A stretch of 64,000 bases of DNA from Paenibacillus tianjinensis (GCF_017086365.1 NZ_CP070969.1:310001-374000), one strand, 5' to 3'. Shown: positions 1 to 8,958, numbered from the stretch's first letter. Notes: generated by a model not told the origin, from the sequence alone. Made by a program: numbers and translations.

Positions 1-808
1 CCATCGCCAGCACGGAAGCGACCATTAAGAGATGCCACGGCGGAATGCGGAACCGTGAGGAGGTGAGTGAGGCCATGCCGACCGGAAGTGTGAATTTGTC
101 CGAGGAGCTTAAGTAAAGCACCGGGGTCAAGAGATCATTCCAGCTGTAGATAAAAGCAAAGATCGCCACGGTTGCCAGCGCCGGAGCTGATAGCGGCAGT
201 GCGATGGTCCGCCACATCCGCAGCTCGCCGCAGCCGTCGATCCTTCCGGCATCGAACAGCTCCTCCGGCAGTGTGGAGAAGAACTGGCGCAGCAGAAAAA
301 TGTTATACGCCGAGCCGAAGAAGGCCGGTACGACCAGCGGCAGGAAGGTGTCGATCCACTGCATTTTGGAGAAGAGCACGAATTGCGGAATCATGATCGC
401 CGGATAAGGCAGCATCATGGTGCTCAGCAGCAGAATGAACCAGAGCTGGTTACCCCGGCCGCGGTATCTGGCGAAGCCGTAAGCGACCAGCGCCGAGGAC
501 AGCAGCGTGCCGATGACGGTGAGCACCCCGATAATCAGGCTGTTCTTGTACAGCGTGCCGAATTGCAGCTTGTCAAAAATCTCTGTGTAATTGCTCCAGG
601 CCCAGCTCTCCGGGAGAAAAGTCGGCGGAAATTTCAGCATTTCGCGCTTCGATTTCAGTGAAGTGGAGACCATGAAGAACAGCGGCAGCAGCATCAGGAA
701 GGTTGTAACCAGCAGGGCAGTGAAGCTGGCGATTTTGACCGGGTCAGCCTTCCGGCGGTGCGACCGGGAAGAAGGGACCCGGGTGCTGGCAGCTTTGACG
801 ATACTCAT
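1..808 (-). CDS. Carbohydrate ABC transporter permease, MalG type (C-terminus cut off by the window edge)
   Basis: Inner-membrane permease of a sugar ABC importer. The reading frame starts at an ATG at 808 and runs off the window at base 1 without a stop, so the last residues are missing. The visible part has several hydrophobic helices and the cytoplasmic EAA-type loop (DAGRIDGCGELRMW followed by the ALPLSAPAL stretch) that docks on the ATPase. Its start overlaps the stop of the upstream permease gene by four bases (ATGA), so the two are translationally coupled and must form a heterodimer. No binding protein or ATPase lies upstream. The binding protein is probably further along, outside the window, and the ATPase may be a shared one. 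The substrate cannot be read from the sequence. Confidence 0.9.
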   Translation of the reverse strand, partial: MSIVKAASTRVPSSRSHRRKADPVKIASFTALLVTTFLMLLPLFFMVSTSLKSKREMLKFPPTFLPESWAWSNYTEIFDKLQFGTLYKNSLIIGVLTVIGTLLSSALVAYGFARYRGRGNQLWFILLLSTMMLPYPAIMIPQFVLFSKMQWIDTFLPLVVPAFFGSAYNIFLLRQFFSTLPEELFDAGRIDGCGELRMWRTIALPLSAPALATVAIFAFIYSWNDLLTPVLYLSSSDKFTLPVGMASLTSSRFRIPPWHLLMVASVLAM

Positions 809-1704
809 CGGCGTCCGCCTCCTTCATAGTGAACATAGCGGTTTGACAGCTTCATAATAATGGCCGTGAACAGCATAACGACGATCAGCAGCACCCAGGC
901 CAGTGCAGAAGAGTAGCCGGCGCGGTATTCCTTGAAGGCGCTGGTGTACAGATTGTAGACGTAGAACCAGGTGGAGTAATTGGGACCGCCCTGTGTCATG
1001 ACAAATGCCTGGGTAAAGACCTGGAAGGAGTCGATCAGGCCCATAATCAGCTGGAACAGCAGGACCGGGGAGATCATCGGCAGGGTAATATTTACAAAAA
1101 TCCGCAAGCGTCCCGCCCCGTCGAGCTTGGCGGCCTCAATGAGGCTGGCCGGCACACCCTGAAGTCCGGCCAGGAAGAGGATCATCCCTGCTCCGGCGGT
1201 CCAGAAGGACATGATAATGAGCGCATATAATGCGGTGTCCGGACTCATCAGCCAGGCTGGACCCGGAATGCCGAACCAGGAGAGCATATAATTGAAGAGG
1301 CCGATCTGCGGGTTAAATATCCAGTACCAGAGCAGTGACATCGCCACCCCCGAGACCATGCTGGGAAAATACATCGCGGTCCGGAAGAACCCGCGCAGGG
1401 GAAGGGTCTGATTCAGCAGCAGCGCGAAGCCGAGGGACAGCAGCAGCTGTACAGGTACACTAATGAAGGTGTATTTCAGCGTGACCGTTACAGACTTCCA
1501 GAACAGCTCACTGCCGAACATCTCAGTGTAGTTGGCCAAGCCGATGAACCTGGGCGGATGGATAATGTCATAATCAGTGAAGCTGTAGTAGAGTGAAGAC
1601 AAGATGGGGTAAAGGGCGAAGACAAGGAAGCCGATGAGCCACGGCGATATGAACATGTACATGTAAAACGTCTGCCGCCGGCTTTCACTCTTAATCACGG
1701 TCAC
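805..1704 (-). CDS. Carbohydrate ABC transporter permease, MalF/UgpA type
   Basis: A 299-residue membrane permease, the first gene of a sugar-uptake operon. It has a short cytoplasmic N-terminus, a first transmembrane helix at about residues 15-35 (MFISPWLIGFLVFALYPILS), further helices, and the EAA loop near residues 190-215 (EAAKLDGAGRLRIFVNITLP). Family members pair with a MalG-type subunit, here the overlapping downstream gene. Only one such pair is present in the window. Upstream lie two sigma-A-like promoters and two LacI-type operators, so the operon is probably silenced by a LacI-family repressor encoded elsewhere. It lacks the long N-terminal extension of enterobacterial MalF. The substrate is unknown. 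Confidence 0.93.
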   Translation of the reverse strand: MTVIKSESRRQTFYMYMFISPWLIGFLVFALYPILSSLYYSFTDYDIIHPPRFIGLANYTEMFGSELFWKSVTVTLKYTFISVPVQLLLSLGFALLLNQTLPLRGFFRTAMYFPSMVSGVAMSLLWYWIFNPQIGLFNYMLSWFGIPGPAWLMSPDTALYALIIMSFWTAGAGMILFLAGLQGVPASLIEAAKLDGAGRLRIFVNITLPMISPVLLFQLIMGLIDSFQVFTQAFVMTQGGPNYSTWFYVYNLYTSAFKEYRAGYSSALAWVLLIVVMLFTAIIMKLSNRYVHYEGGGRR

Positions 1705-1721
1705 ACCAACCTTTCATCAAT

Positions 1722-1743
1722 AAAGTTTAAGCGCTTTAACTTT
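1722..1743. promoter_or_regulatory. LacI-type operator O1 (proximal)
   Basis: A 22-bp inverted repeat around a central GCGC with one mismatched pair. It shares its half-sites (AAAGTTTAA / TTTAACTTT) with the perfect palindrome whose centre lies 74 bp upstream. The form, with a central CG and A/T-rich arms, is that of LacI/GalR-family operators. It sits about 20 bases before the first permease start, so a bound repressor would block transcription or form a loop with O2. Confidence 0.7.
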
Positions 1744-1793
1744 TAGGGCGAATAAAAATCGTATAAGCTCTGTGCCTGCTGGAATCAAAAAAT

Positions 1794-1819
1794 ATAAAGT
1801 TTAAGCGCTTAAACTTTAT
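1794..1819. promoter_or_regulatory. LacI-type operator O2 (perfect 26-bp palindrome)
   Basis: A perfect 26-bp palindrome centred on AAGCGCTT. It lies about 12-37 bases downstream of the start expected from the promoter at 1838-1866, a position where a bound repressor would act as a roadblock. Together with O1 it suggests looping by a tetrameric LacI-family protein. The core also resembles a catabolite-responsive (cre) element, but the symmetric A/T arms point to a dedicated repressor. A further partial site (AAAGCGCTA) lies at about 1884-1892, inside the upstream promoter. Confidence 0.75.
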
Positions 1820-1837
1820 TATCGTCCTGATGACAAT

Positions 1838-1900
1838 ATCATAGAGGATGGGCCGGGAATAATCAACAGTTATTTTAGATAATAAAGCGCTACCAGTCAA
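1838..1900 (-). promoter_or_regulatory. Two tandem sigma-A-like promoters for the sugar permease operon
   Basis: On the minus strand, TTGACT (1900-1895) and TAAAAT (1877-1872) are separated by 17 bases. TTGATT (1866-1861) and TATGAT (1843-1838) are also separated by 17 bases. Both point toward the permease genes and lie directly upstream of the two operators. The remaining gap, about 1901-2040, shows no gene and no other clear signal. Confidence 0.55.
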
Positions 1901-2040
1901 TAAATATTACGCAAACCTATGTTTTTTACGATTATTGGTCTAATAAGCCGATATGATTATCTTCTGTGTTAATTATAATGACATCAAACTAGCGTAGAAG
2001 GCAGGTATTAGGGTCGTTGATCCCATAAAAGCGGGCAAAG

Positions 2041-2079
2041 AAAAAAGACAGCTGCCATGATTGCTCACAGCAGCTGTCT
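2041..2079 (-). terminator. Intrinsic terminator after udk
   Basis: A 10-bp stem (AGACAGCTGC / GCAGCTGTCT, arms 2046-2055 and 2070-2079) is followed, reading the minus strand, by a run of T. It ends the udk transcript before the ABC operon promoter region. Confidence 0.85.
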
Positions 2080-2105
2080 GTCCCAAGCTTAAATCCGGTT
2101 ATGCC

Positions 2106-2747
2106 TTAACGTGTGCTTCCGTTCCACTGTTGATCGCCCGACAAATATTTCGCGGTCAATACCGACAATAGCTCGATGCCGACTTCATTCTGCCCGCCTT
2201 CGGGGATGATGAGGTCTGCGTATTTCTTGGATGGCTCAATAAACGCCTCGTGCATAGGCTTCACCGTCGTCAGATATTGCGTGTGGATCGAACGGATCGT
2301 CCGGCCGCGTTCCTCGATATCGCGCAGCACCCGGCGCAGAATCCGTACATCCGGGTCAGTATCAACGAATACCTTAATGTTCAGCTGTGTGCGCAGCTTC
2401 TCGTCGGACAGTACATGCAAGCCTTCCACAATAACAATGTTGTTGGGCTTCAGCTCAACGGTCTTGTCTGTGAAGCGGGCATGCGTGGTGAAATCATACA
2501 CCGGAGCATAGGCGGCTTGTCCTGACTTCAGACAATCGAGATGCTCAATCAGCAATTCCGTGTCAAAAGCCAGCGGATGATCGTAATTGATTGCTCCGCG
2601 TTCTTCGAGGCTGAGATAGGAATGGTCTTTATAGTAGTTATCCTGAGATATGAACGTCACTTTGTCAGTTCCAAGACGGTTAATAACGGAGCGGGCTACC
2701 GTTGTTTTGCCGGAACCAGTCCCGCCGGCGATACCAATAATAAGCAT
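2106..2747 (-). CDS. udk: Uridine kinase
   Basis: Cytosolic enzyme that phosphorylates uridine and cytidine with ATP or GTP in pyrimidine salvage. The 213 residues match the usual length of bacterial Udk. The Walker A loop GGTGSGKTT lies at about residues 8-16, followed by the substrate-site stretch QDNYYKDHS and the nucleotide-binding IVEGLHVL segment. The downstream RRVLRDIEERGRT lid region is typical of the family. The gene stands alone with its own terminator at 2041-2079, and its start faces away from the aldolase-like gene on the plus strand. Confidence 0.95.
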   Translation of the reverse strand: MLIIGIAGGTGSGKTTVARSVINRLGTDKVTFISQDNYYKDHSYLSLEERGAINYDHPLAFDTELLIEHLDCLKSGQAAYAPVYDFTTHARFTDKTVELKPNNIVIVEGLHVLSDEKLRTQLNIKVFVDTDPDVRILRRVLRDIEERGRTIRSIHTQYLTTVKPMHEAFIEPSKKYADLIIPEGGQNEVGIELLSVLTAKYLSGDQQWNGSTR

Positions 2748-2978
2748 GGTGTTGTAATAAACCTCCCTAAGCTATTGCCTTTGCAATTCCAATATTGTAG
2801 CACAGCGGTAAACTTATTTCACCTCGGATACAGGTACTAAAACGTGAATTTTTTTAAAAAATATAAGAAATTGCAGGTTTTAAAGCTGTTTCTTCTTGAA
2901 ATTCAGAAATTTGCCGTGAAATGTTATACTTTTAGAACATTGTTCAATTACAGGTACCTGAGAGGAGAAATCGCCCTT

Positions 2979-4070
2979 ATGCAAGAACAGATAACACTGC
3001 TGGAGGCCTTTAACGGAGCAGAGCTTCAATTAGCGGGCCACGGGAAACGGGATGTGCAGGTGCTGAAACAAGCATTTGCCGCTGCCGAAGGCAATATAGC
3101 CAGTGATATATACGGGGACGGCCCAGTCATCGAGGATTTCCAGGCGGAAATAGCAGGCGTGCTCGGTAAAGAATCAGCGGTTTTCTTCCCGAGCGGTACG
3201 ATGGCTCAGCAAATTGCTCTCCGGATCTGGTGTGACCGCAAAGGGCTGAAGACTGTCGCCTACCATCCTTTGTGCCATTTGGAGATTCATGAGCAGGACG
3301 GGCTGAAGGAGCTGCACCATATCAAGCCGGTTCTGCTTGCTGACAAGGACCGTCTCATTACGCTGGAGGATGTACAGAACCTGGGAGAGGACATTGCCTG
3401 CCTGCTTCTCGAGCTGCCCCAGCGTGAGATCGGCGGCCAGCTGCCGGATTATGCTGAACTAGAGGCCATCTCCGCCTATTGCCGTGAGCAGGGGATTATT
3501 CTGCATCTGGACGGGGCCCGGCTGCTGGAAGTACTGCCGTATTACGGGAAGACCGCGGCAGAGGTCTGCGGGCTGTTCGACAGCGTGTATATCTCCTTCT
3601 ACAAAGGCATAGGCGGGATTGCCGGGGCGATTCTTGCAGGCAGCAGGGACTTTACAGAGGAGTCTAAGATCTGGAAGCGGCGGCATGGCGGCGATCTGAT
3701 CAGCCTGTATCCGTATATTATTCCGGCACAATATTACTACCGGCAGCGGGCTGGCCGGATGGCTCAGTATTATACGGAAGCCAAGGAGCTTGCGGCGCTG
3801 TTCAATGCTTGCCACAAGGTGTCTACGCTGCCGGAAGTGCCGGTGTCGAATATGTTCCATATCCATTTTGCCCTGTCCAAAGAACAGGCAGAGCTGATTC
3901 TAATTGAAGTGTGTGTGCAGACGGGTGTAGCCCTTGCCGCAAGGCTGAAGGAAACCGGAGCAAACTCCTGTTATTATGAGCTGAGCATCGGCGATTTGTA
4001 CGGCGGAATTTCCAAAACCAAGCTGAAAGAGGCGTTCGGACTGCTTGATCAGCTGCTGAAGGAAGCTTAA
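2979..4070 (+). CDS. Threonine aldolase-like PLP-dependent enzyme (beta-eliminating lyase family)
   Basis: A cytosolic, PLP-dependent fold-type I enzyme of the threonine aldolase / beta-eliminating lyase family. Members cleave threonine to glycine and acetaldehyde or act on related beta-hydroxy amino acids. The start at 2979 is chosen because AGAGGAGA lies 11 bases upstream. The frame is open for 45 more codons, but that stretch is A/T-rich and without a ribosome site. SDIYGDGPVIEDF near the N-terminus, the LHLDGARL segment and the cofactor lysine in FYKGIGG (about Lys209) are seen. At 363 residues it is a little longer than typical LtaE. The exact substrate is not certain. A strong terminator follows immediately. 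Confidence 0.85.
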   Translation: MQEQITLLEAFNGAELQLAGHGKRDVQVLKQAFAAAEGNIASDIYGDGPVIEDFQAEIAGVLGKESAVFFPSGTMAQQIALRIWCDRKGLKTVAYHPLCHLEIHEQDGLKELHHIKPVLLADKDRLITLEDVQNLGEDIACLLLELPQREIGGQLPDYAELEAISAYCREQGIILHLDGARLLEVLPYYGKTAAEVCGLFDSVYISFYKGIGGIAGAILAGSRDFTEESKIWKRRHGGDLISLYPYIIPAQYYYRQRAGRMAQYYTEAKELAALFNACHKVSTLPEVPVSNMFHIHFALSKEQAELILIEVCVQTGVALAARLKETGANSCYYELSIGDLYGGISKTKLKEAFGLLDQLLKEA

Positions 4071-4079
4071 ACAAAGATA

Positions 4080-4113
4080 CGGCATCCTCCTGATAAGGAG
4101 GGTGCCGTTTTTT
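4080..4113 (+). terminator. Intrinsic terminator after the aldolase-like gene
   Basis: An 11-bp GC-rich stem (CGGCATCCTCC / GGAGGGTGCCG, arms 4080-4090 and 4097-4107) with a 6-base loop is followed by six T. Confidence 0.92.
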
Positions 4114-4116
4114 GAC

Positions 4117-4473
4117 TTAACTTTCTAACAGTAAAATTTTATTGCCATCCGGATCAAGGAACGGAAGCTCTTTTCCACCCCATACGGCTGTTACCGGAGG
4201 CTCCAATTGAACGCCCTTTTCTTGCAGTTCAGCATAGGTCTGGTCAAGGTTATCACAAGCGAACACAAAGTTGACCTTGCCTTCGCTTGATTTTCCCCAT
4301 TTATTCTCATCCCAAATCACGATTACAGGAGCATCTTTCAGAAATCCTATCGATACACCATCGTAATTCTCATCCGGCTCCAAGATAGGTATACCTAATT
4401 TTTCATTATAAAATCCGACCAGTTCCTTTGGATGCGTAGAAGAGATATTCACACACTGATATTTCGTAATCAT
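4117..4473 (-). CDS. VOC (glyoxalase/bleomycin-resistance fold) family protein
   Basis: A small single-domain protein of the vicinal oxygen chelate family, about 119 residues. Two beta-alpha-beta-beta-beta modules are visible (YQCVNISSTHPKELVGFY and VNFVFACDNLDQTYAELQEKG), ending in the family signature FLDPDGNKILLLES. The start is set at 4473 because GGGAGG lies six bases upstream. An in-frame ATG three bases earlier is possible. Longer starts would add a basic stretch not seen in the family. Members include metalloenzymes and drug-binding proteins, and the role here is unknown. It is a lone gene. Confidence 0.8.
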   Translation of the reverse strand: MITKYQCVNISSTHPKELVGFYNEKLGIPILEPDENYDGVSIGFLKDAPVIVIWDENKWGKSSEGKVNFVFACDNLDQTYAELQEKGVQLEPPVTAVWGGKELPFLDPDGNKILLLES

Positions 4474-4584
4474 CATGTACCTCCCGGGCGAAATTTTATT
4501 TAGCTTCATGTGCTCAATGGTTTCTTGTCCGCTTATTTTCTTACAATATAACGTACTCCGACGTTGATAAATGACATAAGTTAC

Positions 4585-4609
4585 TAAAAAAGACACCCTA
4601 AGGGTGTCT
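4585..4609 (-). terminator. Intrinsic terminator after the 4.6-6.0 kb glycosyltransferase
   Basis: A near-perfect palindrome (AGACACCCT / AGGGTGTCT, 4591-4609) is followed, on the minus strand, by six T. It closes the glycosyltransferase transcript before the VOC gene. Confidence 0.85.
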
Positions 4610-4646
4610 TAAGTGTGAGCGCTATAGATCCAGTCTAAGCCGGTAT

Positions 4647-5960
4647 TTACCGGTTCAACAGTGTTCTTACAAAAGAAACGCGCAGCAGCTGCTTTTTCAT
4701 CAGCTTGGTGCGGAACTCACGTTTGAGCTGGCTATAGGCTTTGGGGCAATGGGTGCTGGCCCAGCTGTACATGAACTTGAAATCGGTATGGCTTTTGGCC
4801 GAGTTCATCAGATAATACGAGATGGTGTCATAGACGTTATGGTTGAACCACTCGTTCATTTCCGCCTTGCTGTAGCCGTAGCGTTCAATGGCCATGTTGC
4901 GGATCAGCCGCTTCTCCTCCAGATTCTCGATCAGGAAGGACTGGCTGAGATTGAAGGTGATATTGTTGCCGTGGATCCGGTATACTCCGGCAATAGTATC
5001 GATAAATCCGGCATCGCCGATCAGCAGTGCGCGCAGATAAATCGAAGCGTCGTTCACCATGTTCATGTTCAGGATATCCAGCGCCATCAGCGCTTCCCGC
5101 TTAAAGATCGTCGTGAGTGTGGAGGCGGGCTTGGGATAGTTCTTTTGCTCGAAATTTTTAAAATAGTCCTGCTTAGGCGTGATGCTGCGCAGTCCCAGAC
5201 TGGAGATTTTGAGCTGCTGCGACTTGGAATATTCCATGAAGACATTCGCCGCGACAAAGGAGATTTCCGGGTGGAGCTTATGGAAGCTTACAGCCTTGCT
5301 GAAATAGCTGGAGTCAATGAGATAGTCGTCATCGTCCAGGAACAGAATGTACTCCCCGTCGCCGTGAGCGGCGAACGCCTTACGCCGGTTGTTCCCCGGC
5401 CCCTGATTGGTTTCGCTGCGCATATAAATGACACGTGGTTCCTCCCCAAAGCTTGCAGCCATCATGGCATCCGTTCCGTCGCTGGAGCAATCATCGATCA
5501 CGGTGATCTCTTTATGGGGATAATCCTGGCGCAGAATGCTGGTAATCGCCTGGTTCAGGAAATCTTTTCTATTATATGTGGTGATAATCACGCTAATCTT
5601 CGGAAGGCTGGCCGGGTCGGCGGGTTCTGCAGGCTTGTTATCCGGTGCAGTGCTCCGCAGCTTCTCCAGTCCGGCTATGAGCTCCGGGAACTCCATGGTG
5701 ATGTCCGTTTTGAACTGTGCCGAACAATAGAACTGCAGCGCATCCGCCGAGGCACGCCCAGACAAGCAGGCTTCAATGACTCCGGTTAGCGTCTCCAGCG
5801 ATTCTTTCGCTGCGCTATCGGCTGCTCCGCTACTGATATTCCGGCATCTGGTGATGATATCTTCGCGGGACAGTCCGTCTGCGGGCGGATGCTGAATATC
5901 TTCATGGAGCTGATGCAGTAATCGGTAGCCGGCCTGATGCAATCCTTCGCTGTGATCCAT
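4647..5960 (-). CDS. Family 2 glycosyltransferase with an extra N-terminal domain
   Basis: A 437-residue glycosyltransferase likely to act in surface-polysaccharide assembly. The GT-A catalytic domain starts at about residue 125 (PKISVIITTYNRKDFLNQAI). It carries the nucleotide-sugar segment VIDDCSSDGTD and the metal-binding LFLDDDDYL motif near residue 210. The first 120 residues form a separate, mostly helical domain that I do not recognise, and the C-terminal 130 residues are also helical. No transmembrane segment is seen, so it is probably a cytosolic protein acting at the membrane. It is separated from the rest of the polysaccharide cluster by a 318-bp repeat-bearing gap but has the same orientation. 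Donor and acceptor are unknown. Confidence 0.88.
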   Translation of the reverse strand: MDHSEGLHQAGYRLLHQLHEDIQHPPADGLSREDIITRCRNISSGAADSAAKESLETLTGVIEACLSGRASADALQFYCSAQFKTDITMEFPELIAGLEKLRSTAPDNKPAEPADPASLPKISVIITTYNRKDFLNQAITSILRQDYPHKEITVIDDCSSDGTDAMMAASFGEEPRVIYMRSETNQGPGNNRRKAFAAHGDGEYILFLDDDDYLIDSSYFSKAVSFHKLHPEISFVAANVFMEYSKSQQLKISSLGLRSITPKQDYFKNFEQKNYPKPASTLTTIFKREALMALDILNMNMVNDASIYLRALLIGDAGFIDTIAGVYRIHGNNITFNLSQSFLIENLEEKRLIRNMAIERYGYSKAEMNEWFNHNVYDTISYYLMNSAKSHTDFKFMYSWASTHCPKAYSQLKREFRTKLMKKQLLRVSFVRTLLNR

Positions 5961-6034
5961 ATTCAGCCCTCCTAAAGGTATGGTTTATGGTTCTTATTAA
6001 AAGTTACGTGAGACTAGCTAGCTGTGCTCTGCCC

Positions 6035-6225
6035 GTTTAATTGCATTTGCTGCAGTTAATTGAGGCGGGAAGAGAGGTTTTTTGTTTTTAAATGTATTCC
6101 ATACAGTTAAAGCAGCGATTAACCGCATTTCAAGCAGAATCCGCCTGTTTAACTGTACAGAATACAGTTACCTCTTTGTCGCCTCCTGAATTCAGGATTT
6201 TAACTGTATAGAGTGCAATTGCAGT
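6035..6225. repeat. Cluster of about 20-bp near-palindromic intergenic repeats (copy set A)
   Basis: The gap 5961-6278 holds no gene. It contains four copies of a degenerate, nearly self-complementary unit of the form TTAACTGTAYAGARTRCARTTA: about 6035-6060, 6093-6111, 6148-6171 and 6199-6221, in both orientations. The same family recurs at 63651-63993, more than 57 kb away. Each unit could fold as a small hairpin or serve as a protein-binding site. Confidence 0.65.
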
Positions 6226-6278
6226 GTTATCCTCTTACGTGGTTAGGCGGGTTACACGCATTGCCACCCGTTATACAG

Positions 6279-7823
6279 CTAAGCCTCGGCCCTTTGCCCC
6301 GCCGCAACCTTGCGTTTAAGCCGCAGCTTGGTGAGGGCGCTTTTGGCGTAACCCCAGGCGTAATGAAAGACCTCCCGCTCCATCAGTGAGCCGACCAGGA
6401 AATAAAGAGGCAAGATGATGACACCCAGCAGCACGCTCCACAGAATGACGGCGGTGTACGAGGTCATTTTGATATCGATGAGGTTAGCTGCAGCAACGAT
6501 AGCGGCGAATACAACGACATTGGTCAGCCAGCGGCGGAAAGTCACCCAAGGGCTGCGCTCCAGCAGCACTCTGCTGGCATAGACGATAATGTCGATTGAA
6601 CGGTACAGCAGGGCAGCGATCGTGCCCATCAGCACGCCGTATATGCCGAAGAAGATTACGAATATAACCGAAGCCCCCAAGTTGATCGCCGATTCCAGAA
6701 TCGAACGGAACTGGGTATTGCGGAAGTGTCCGGCGATCGTAATCAGATTGTTGGACGAGGTCCGGGCATTCGTCAGCAGCTTGATGACCACGAACAGGAC
6801 CGGCAGCCAGAAATTAATATAGTTCACATCGTTGACCCCGGCGGTGTACAGGCGCATGAACGGCAGAATTATAATATACACTACGGTCAGGATGGAGAAG
6901 ATCAGGCCCATGAAATATACCTCGTAGGCATCGTAGAACTTTACAAAAGCCTCTTTGCCTTCATGATAGCTCTGCCCCAGCGCGGATTTGATGCTTCCGT
7001 TCACTGTCTGGACGATGTTGTCGACAATGGTGAAGATCATATTGTACATCACGTAGATGCTGACAATTTTCAGATTGGTGAAGATCGTCAGAATCAGCAC
7101 ATCGGTATTGCGGAAGACGAGATAGGATATTTCATGCACCATAACCGAGTTTTTTTGCCCGATGGCAGCGAAGTCCGGCTTCTGGTTCAGATCAATCCAC
7201 TGATAATGCTTCCGCGAATAGATGTAAAAAGCAACGATCTGCAGCAGCGTCAGCACGAAGAAGGAGGCCTGCACGGCAATAATGTTCACACCCTGCAGCA
7301 GCAGGATGATCCGCACCACATTGTTGAGAATGTTGGCAATCGTGACAATGGAGGTCTCCACATAGCTTTTGCCCTCGGCGATCAGCAGGATGCGGAATTT
7401 ACCCTGAAAATAATAATTGATCGCTCCGCCAAGACCTGAGAAGAGGATAATCGCCATAATCGCTATACCGCTGATCTCCGAATGGATAACAAGCGGATAA
7501 ATGACGGCCAGCAGAACAACAGAGATGAAATAATAAATCCCGGTTTTTTTGTAGTAGCTGGACGAGGCGGCGAGTATCGAATTGATATGCCCGCGGTCAC
7601 CTGCGGCAATAGGCTTATAGAGGGCCTGCAGCGAAGCTGCGCCGATTCCTGCTTCAAGCAGGGCGAAATAGCTGATGATCTGTACAATCGAGGCGATCAG
7701 ACCGTTCGCTTCAGAGCCGTAGTTGACCATAATCAGCCGCGGGATGAAGAAGCCGAGGACAATGGTGATTACCTGGCTGGCAAGACCGAAGCCCAGGTTC
7801 AGCATACTCCGTTTAGCTTTCAT
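6279..7823 (-). CDS. Polysaccharide flippase of the MOP superfamily (Wzx-like)
   Basis: A membrane protein of 514 residues with about 12-14 hydrophobic helices. It starts MKAKRSMLNLGFGLASQVIT and has the early FFIPRLIMVNYGSEANGL segment typical of oligosaccharide exporters. It probably flips lipid-linked repeat units across the membrane. The start at 7823 is preceded by GGGAGA and overlaps the end of the pyruvyl transferase gene by 11 bases. A start eight codons earlier has no ribosome site. It lies in one operon with the pyruvyl transferase and two glycosyltransferases. No Wzy-type polymerase is seen in the window. Confidence 0.88.
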   Translation of the reverse strand: MKAKRSMLNLGFGLASQVITIVLGFFIPRLIMVNYGSEANGLIASIVQIISYFALLEAGIGAASLQALYKPIAAGDRGHINSILAASSSYYKKTGIYYFISVVLLAVIYPLVIHSEISGIAIMAIILFSGLGGAINYYFQGKFRILLIAEGKSYVETSIVTIANILNNVVRIILLLQGVNIIAVQASFFVLTLLQIVAFYIYSRKHYQWIDLNQKPDFAAIGQKNSVMVHEISYLVFRNTDVLILTIFTNLKIVSIYVMYNMIFTIVDNIVQTVNGSIKSALGQSYHEGKEAFVKFYDAYEVYFMGLIFSILTVVYIIILPFMRLYTAGVNDVNYINFWLPVLFVVIKLLTNARTSSNNLITIAGHFRNTQFRSILESAINLGASVIFVIFFGIYGVLMGTIAALLYRSIDIIVYASRVLLERSPWVTFRRWLTNVVVFAAIVAAANLIDIKMTSYTAVILWSVLLGVIILPLYFLVGSLMEREVFHYAWGYAKSALTKLRLKRKVAAGQRAEA

Positions 7824-8958
7824 AGCTGCGTCTCCCTTCCAGGGCAAACGGTGCCGGAGACAGATAGGCGTCCAGTTGCTCGAAATGCTTCTCGGCCTGG
7901 TTGGCCTGCAAAGTCACATCGATGGTGTTCGTGGCCATGCTCTCATAGACCATTTCCGGAGTGAGCTCCGCCAAATGGGCGAAATCTGTATATTTGCCGT
8001 CAAAATAGGCGTCCTGCATGACGTTGATCATTTTTTTGCTATAGGCGATCGGGAAGACCGGTTTGCCGAAGACCCAGCCGAGAATCATCGCATGGAATCT
8101 GGAGGCGACGATAAAGCTGGCATCCGATAGCGCGGCAAGAATGTCATCAATATCTGTTTTATAGAGATGCACATGGGTCTGTCCCTGATACTCAGCGGGA
8201 ATAAGGCCAAGAATATGCGTAATCGCCTCCTGGTCACCCTCGTGCTGGCAGAACGACATGAAATGCACGGCATAGCCCTGCTGAATGAAATGGATTGCAA
8301 CATCTTTCATTTTTTCATAATAGAGGTCGTCAAACCCGGTTAATGCCTTGGAGGAGGGCTTGATTACCGAGATCGCAATCGTGCGGCCTTGGCTGCCGTT
8401 CTTCTCCGCTGCGGGTTCGGCACCGTCATATTTCAGCTGGAAAATAATATCCGGAGCCATCCGCACATTGTCCAGATCCTTGAACAGATCATAGGAGTAC
8501 TGCTCCCTGAAGCAGACGTCAGTATATTCCGGGAACACCTTCCGGTAGTGCTGGACATATCCCTCATCGGTAAACGGGCCGAAATTGGCACCCATGAGAT
8601 AGTAGGGTTTGCTCTTATTGCGTATATCCTCGGCAGCAGCCACATATTCCGCCCAGCCCTCGCCCTGCATAAAAATAGACCCGCCGATATGCACGGTTCC
8701 ATCGGATTGATCCCCGAGCAGCCTCTGCACAAAATTAGGGTGCAGCTTCAGCTTGCGGAAGACATAGTTAACGCCCCGGAACAGCACGGAATCGGAAGCA
8801 TAGACCTTGAGGTTCTTAATGTCCTTGAAGACCAGCTTGTAAAGACGCGGAGCGATAATCATAAAGCGGGTATCCGGGTAGCGTTCGCAGAGTACCTTAA
8901 TGAATAAATCGTCGCCGAGGTTGAATTCTGTATATGCGTAGATCATCATCTTCTTCAT
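7813..8958 (-). CDS. Polysaccharide pyruvyl transferase family protein
   Basis: A 381-residue protein of the family that transfers pyruvate from phosphoenolpyruvate to a sugar of a surface polymer. The N-terminal NLGDDLFIKVL, the central HIGGSIFMQGEG and the C-terminal SRFHAMILGWVFGKPVFPIAY stretches are family hallmarks. Its start overlaps the upstream glycosyltransferase stop by four bases (ATGA), and its end overlaps the flippase. The N-terminus resembles exopolysaccharide-type pyruvyl transferases more than CsaB. A neighbouring giant SLH protein makes pyruvylation of its wall-polymer ligand an attractive idea, because SLH domains bind pyruvylated polymers, but this is inference. Confidence 0.87.
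   Translation of the reverse strand: MKKMMIYAYTEFNLGDDLFIKVLCERYPDTRFMIIAPRLYKLVFKDIKNLKVYASDSVLFRGVNYVFRKLKLHPNFVQRLLGDQSDGTVHIGGSIFMQGEGWAEYVAAAEDIRNKSKPYYLMGANFGPFTDEGYVQHYRKVFPEYTDVCFREQYSYDLFKDLDNVRMAPDIIFQLKYDGAEPAAEKNGSQGRTIAISVIKPSSKALTGFDDLYYEKMKDVAIHFIQQGYAVHFMSFCQHEGDQEAITHILGLIPAEYQGQTHVHLYKTDIDDILAALSDASFIVASRFHAMILGWVFGKPVFPIAYSKKMINVMQDAYFDGKYTDFAHLAELTPEMVYESMATNTIDVTLQANQAEKHFEQLDAYLSPAPFALEGRRSYES

Noticed and set aside
4749..5789. 346-codon open frame on the plus strand opposite a glycosyltransferase
   Set aside because: The minus-strand frame carries the GT-A motifs; the plus-strand frame has no ribosome site or domain.
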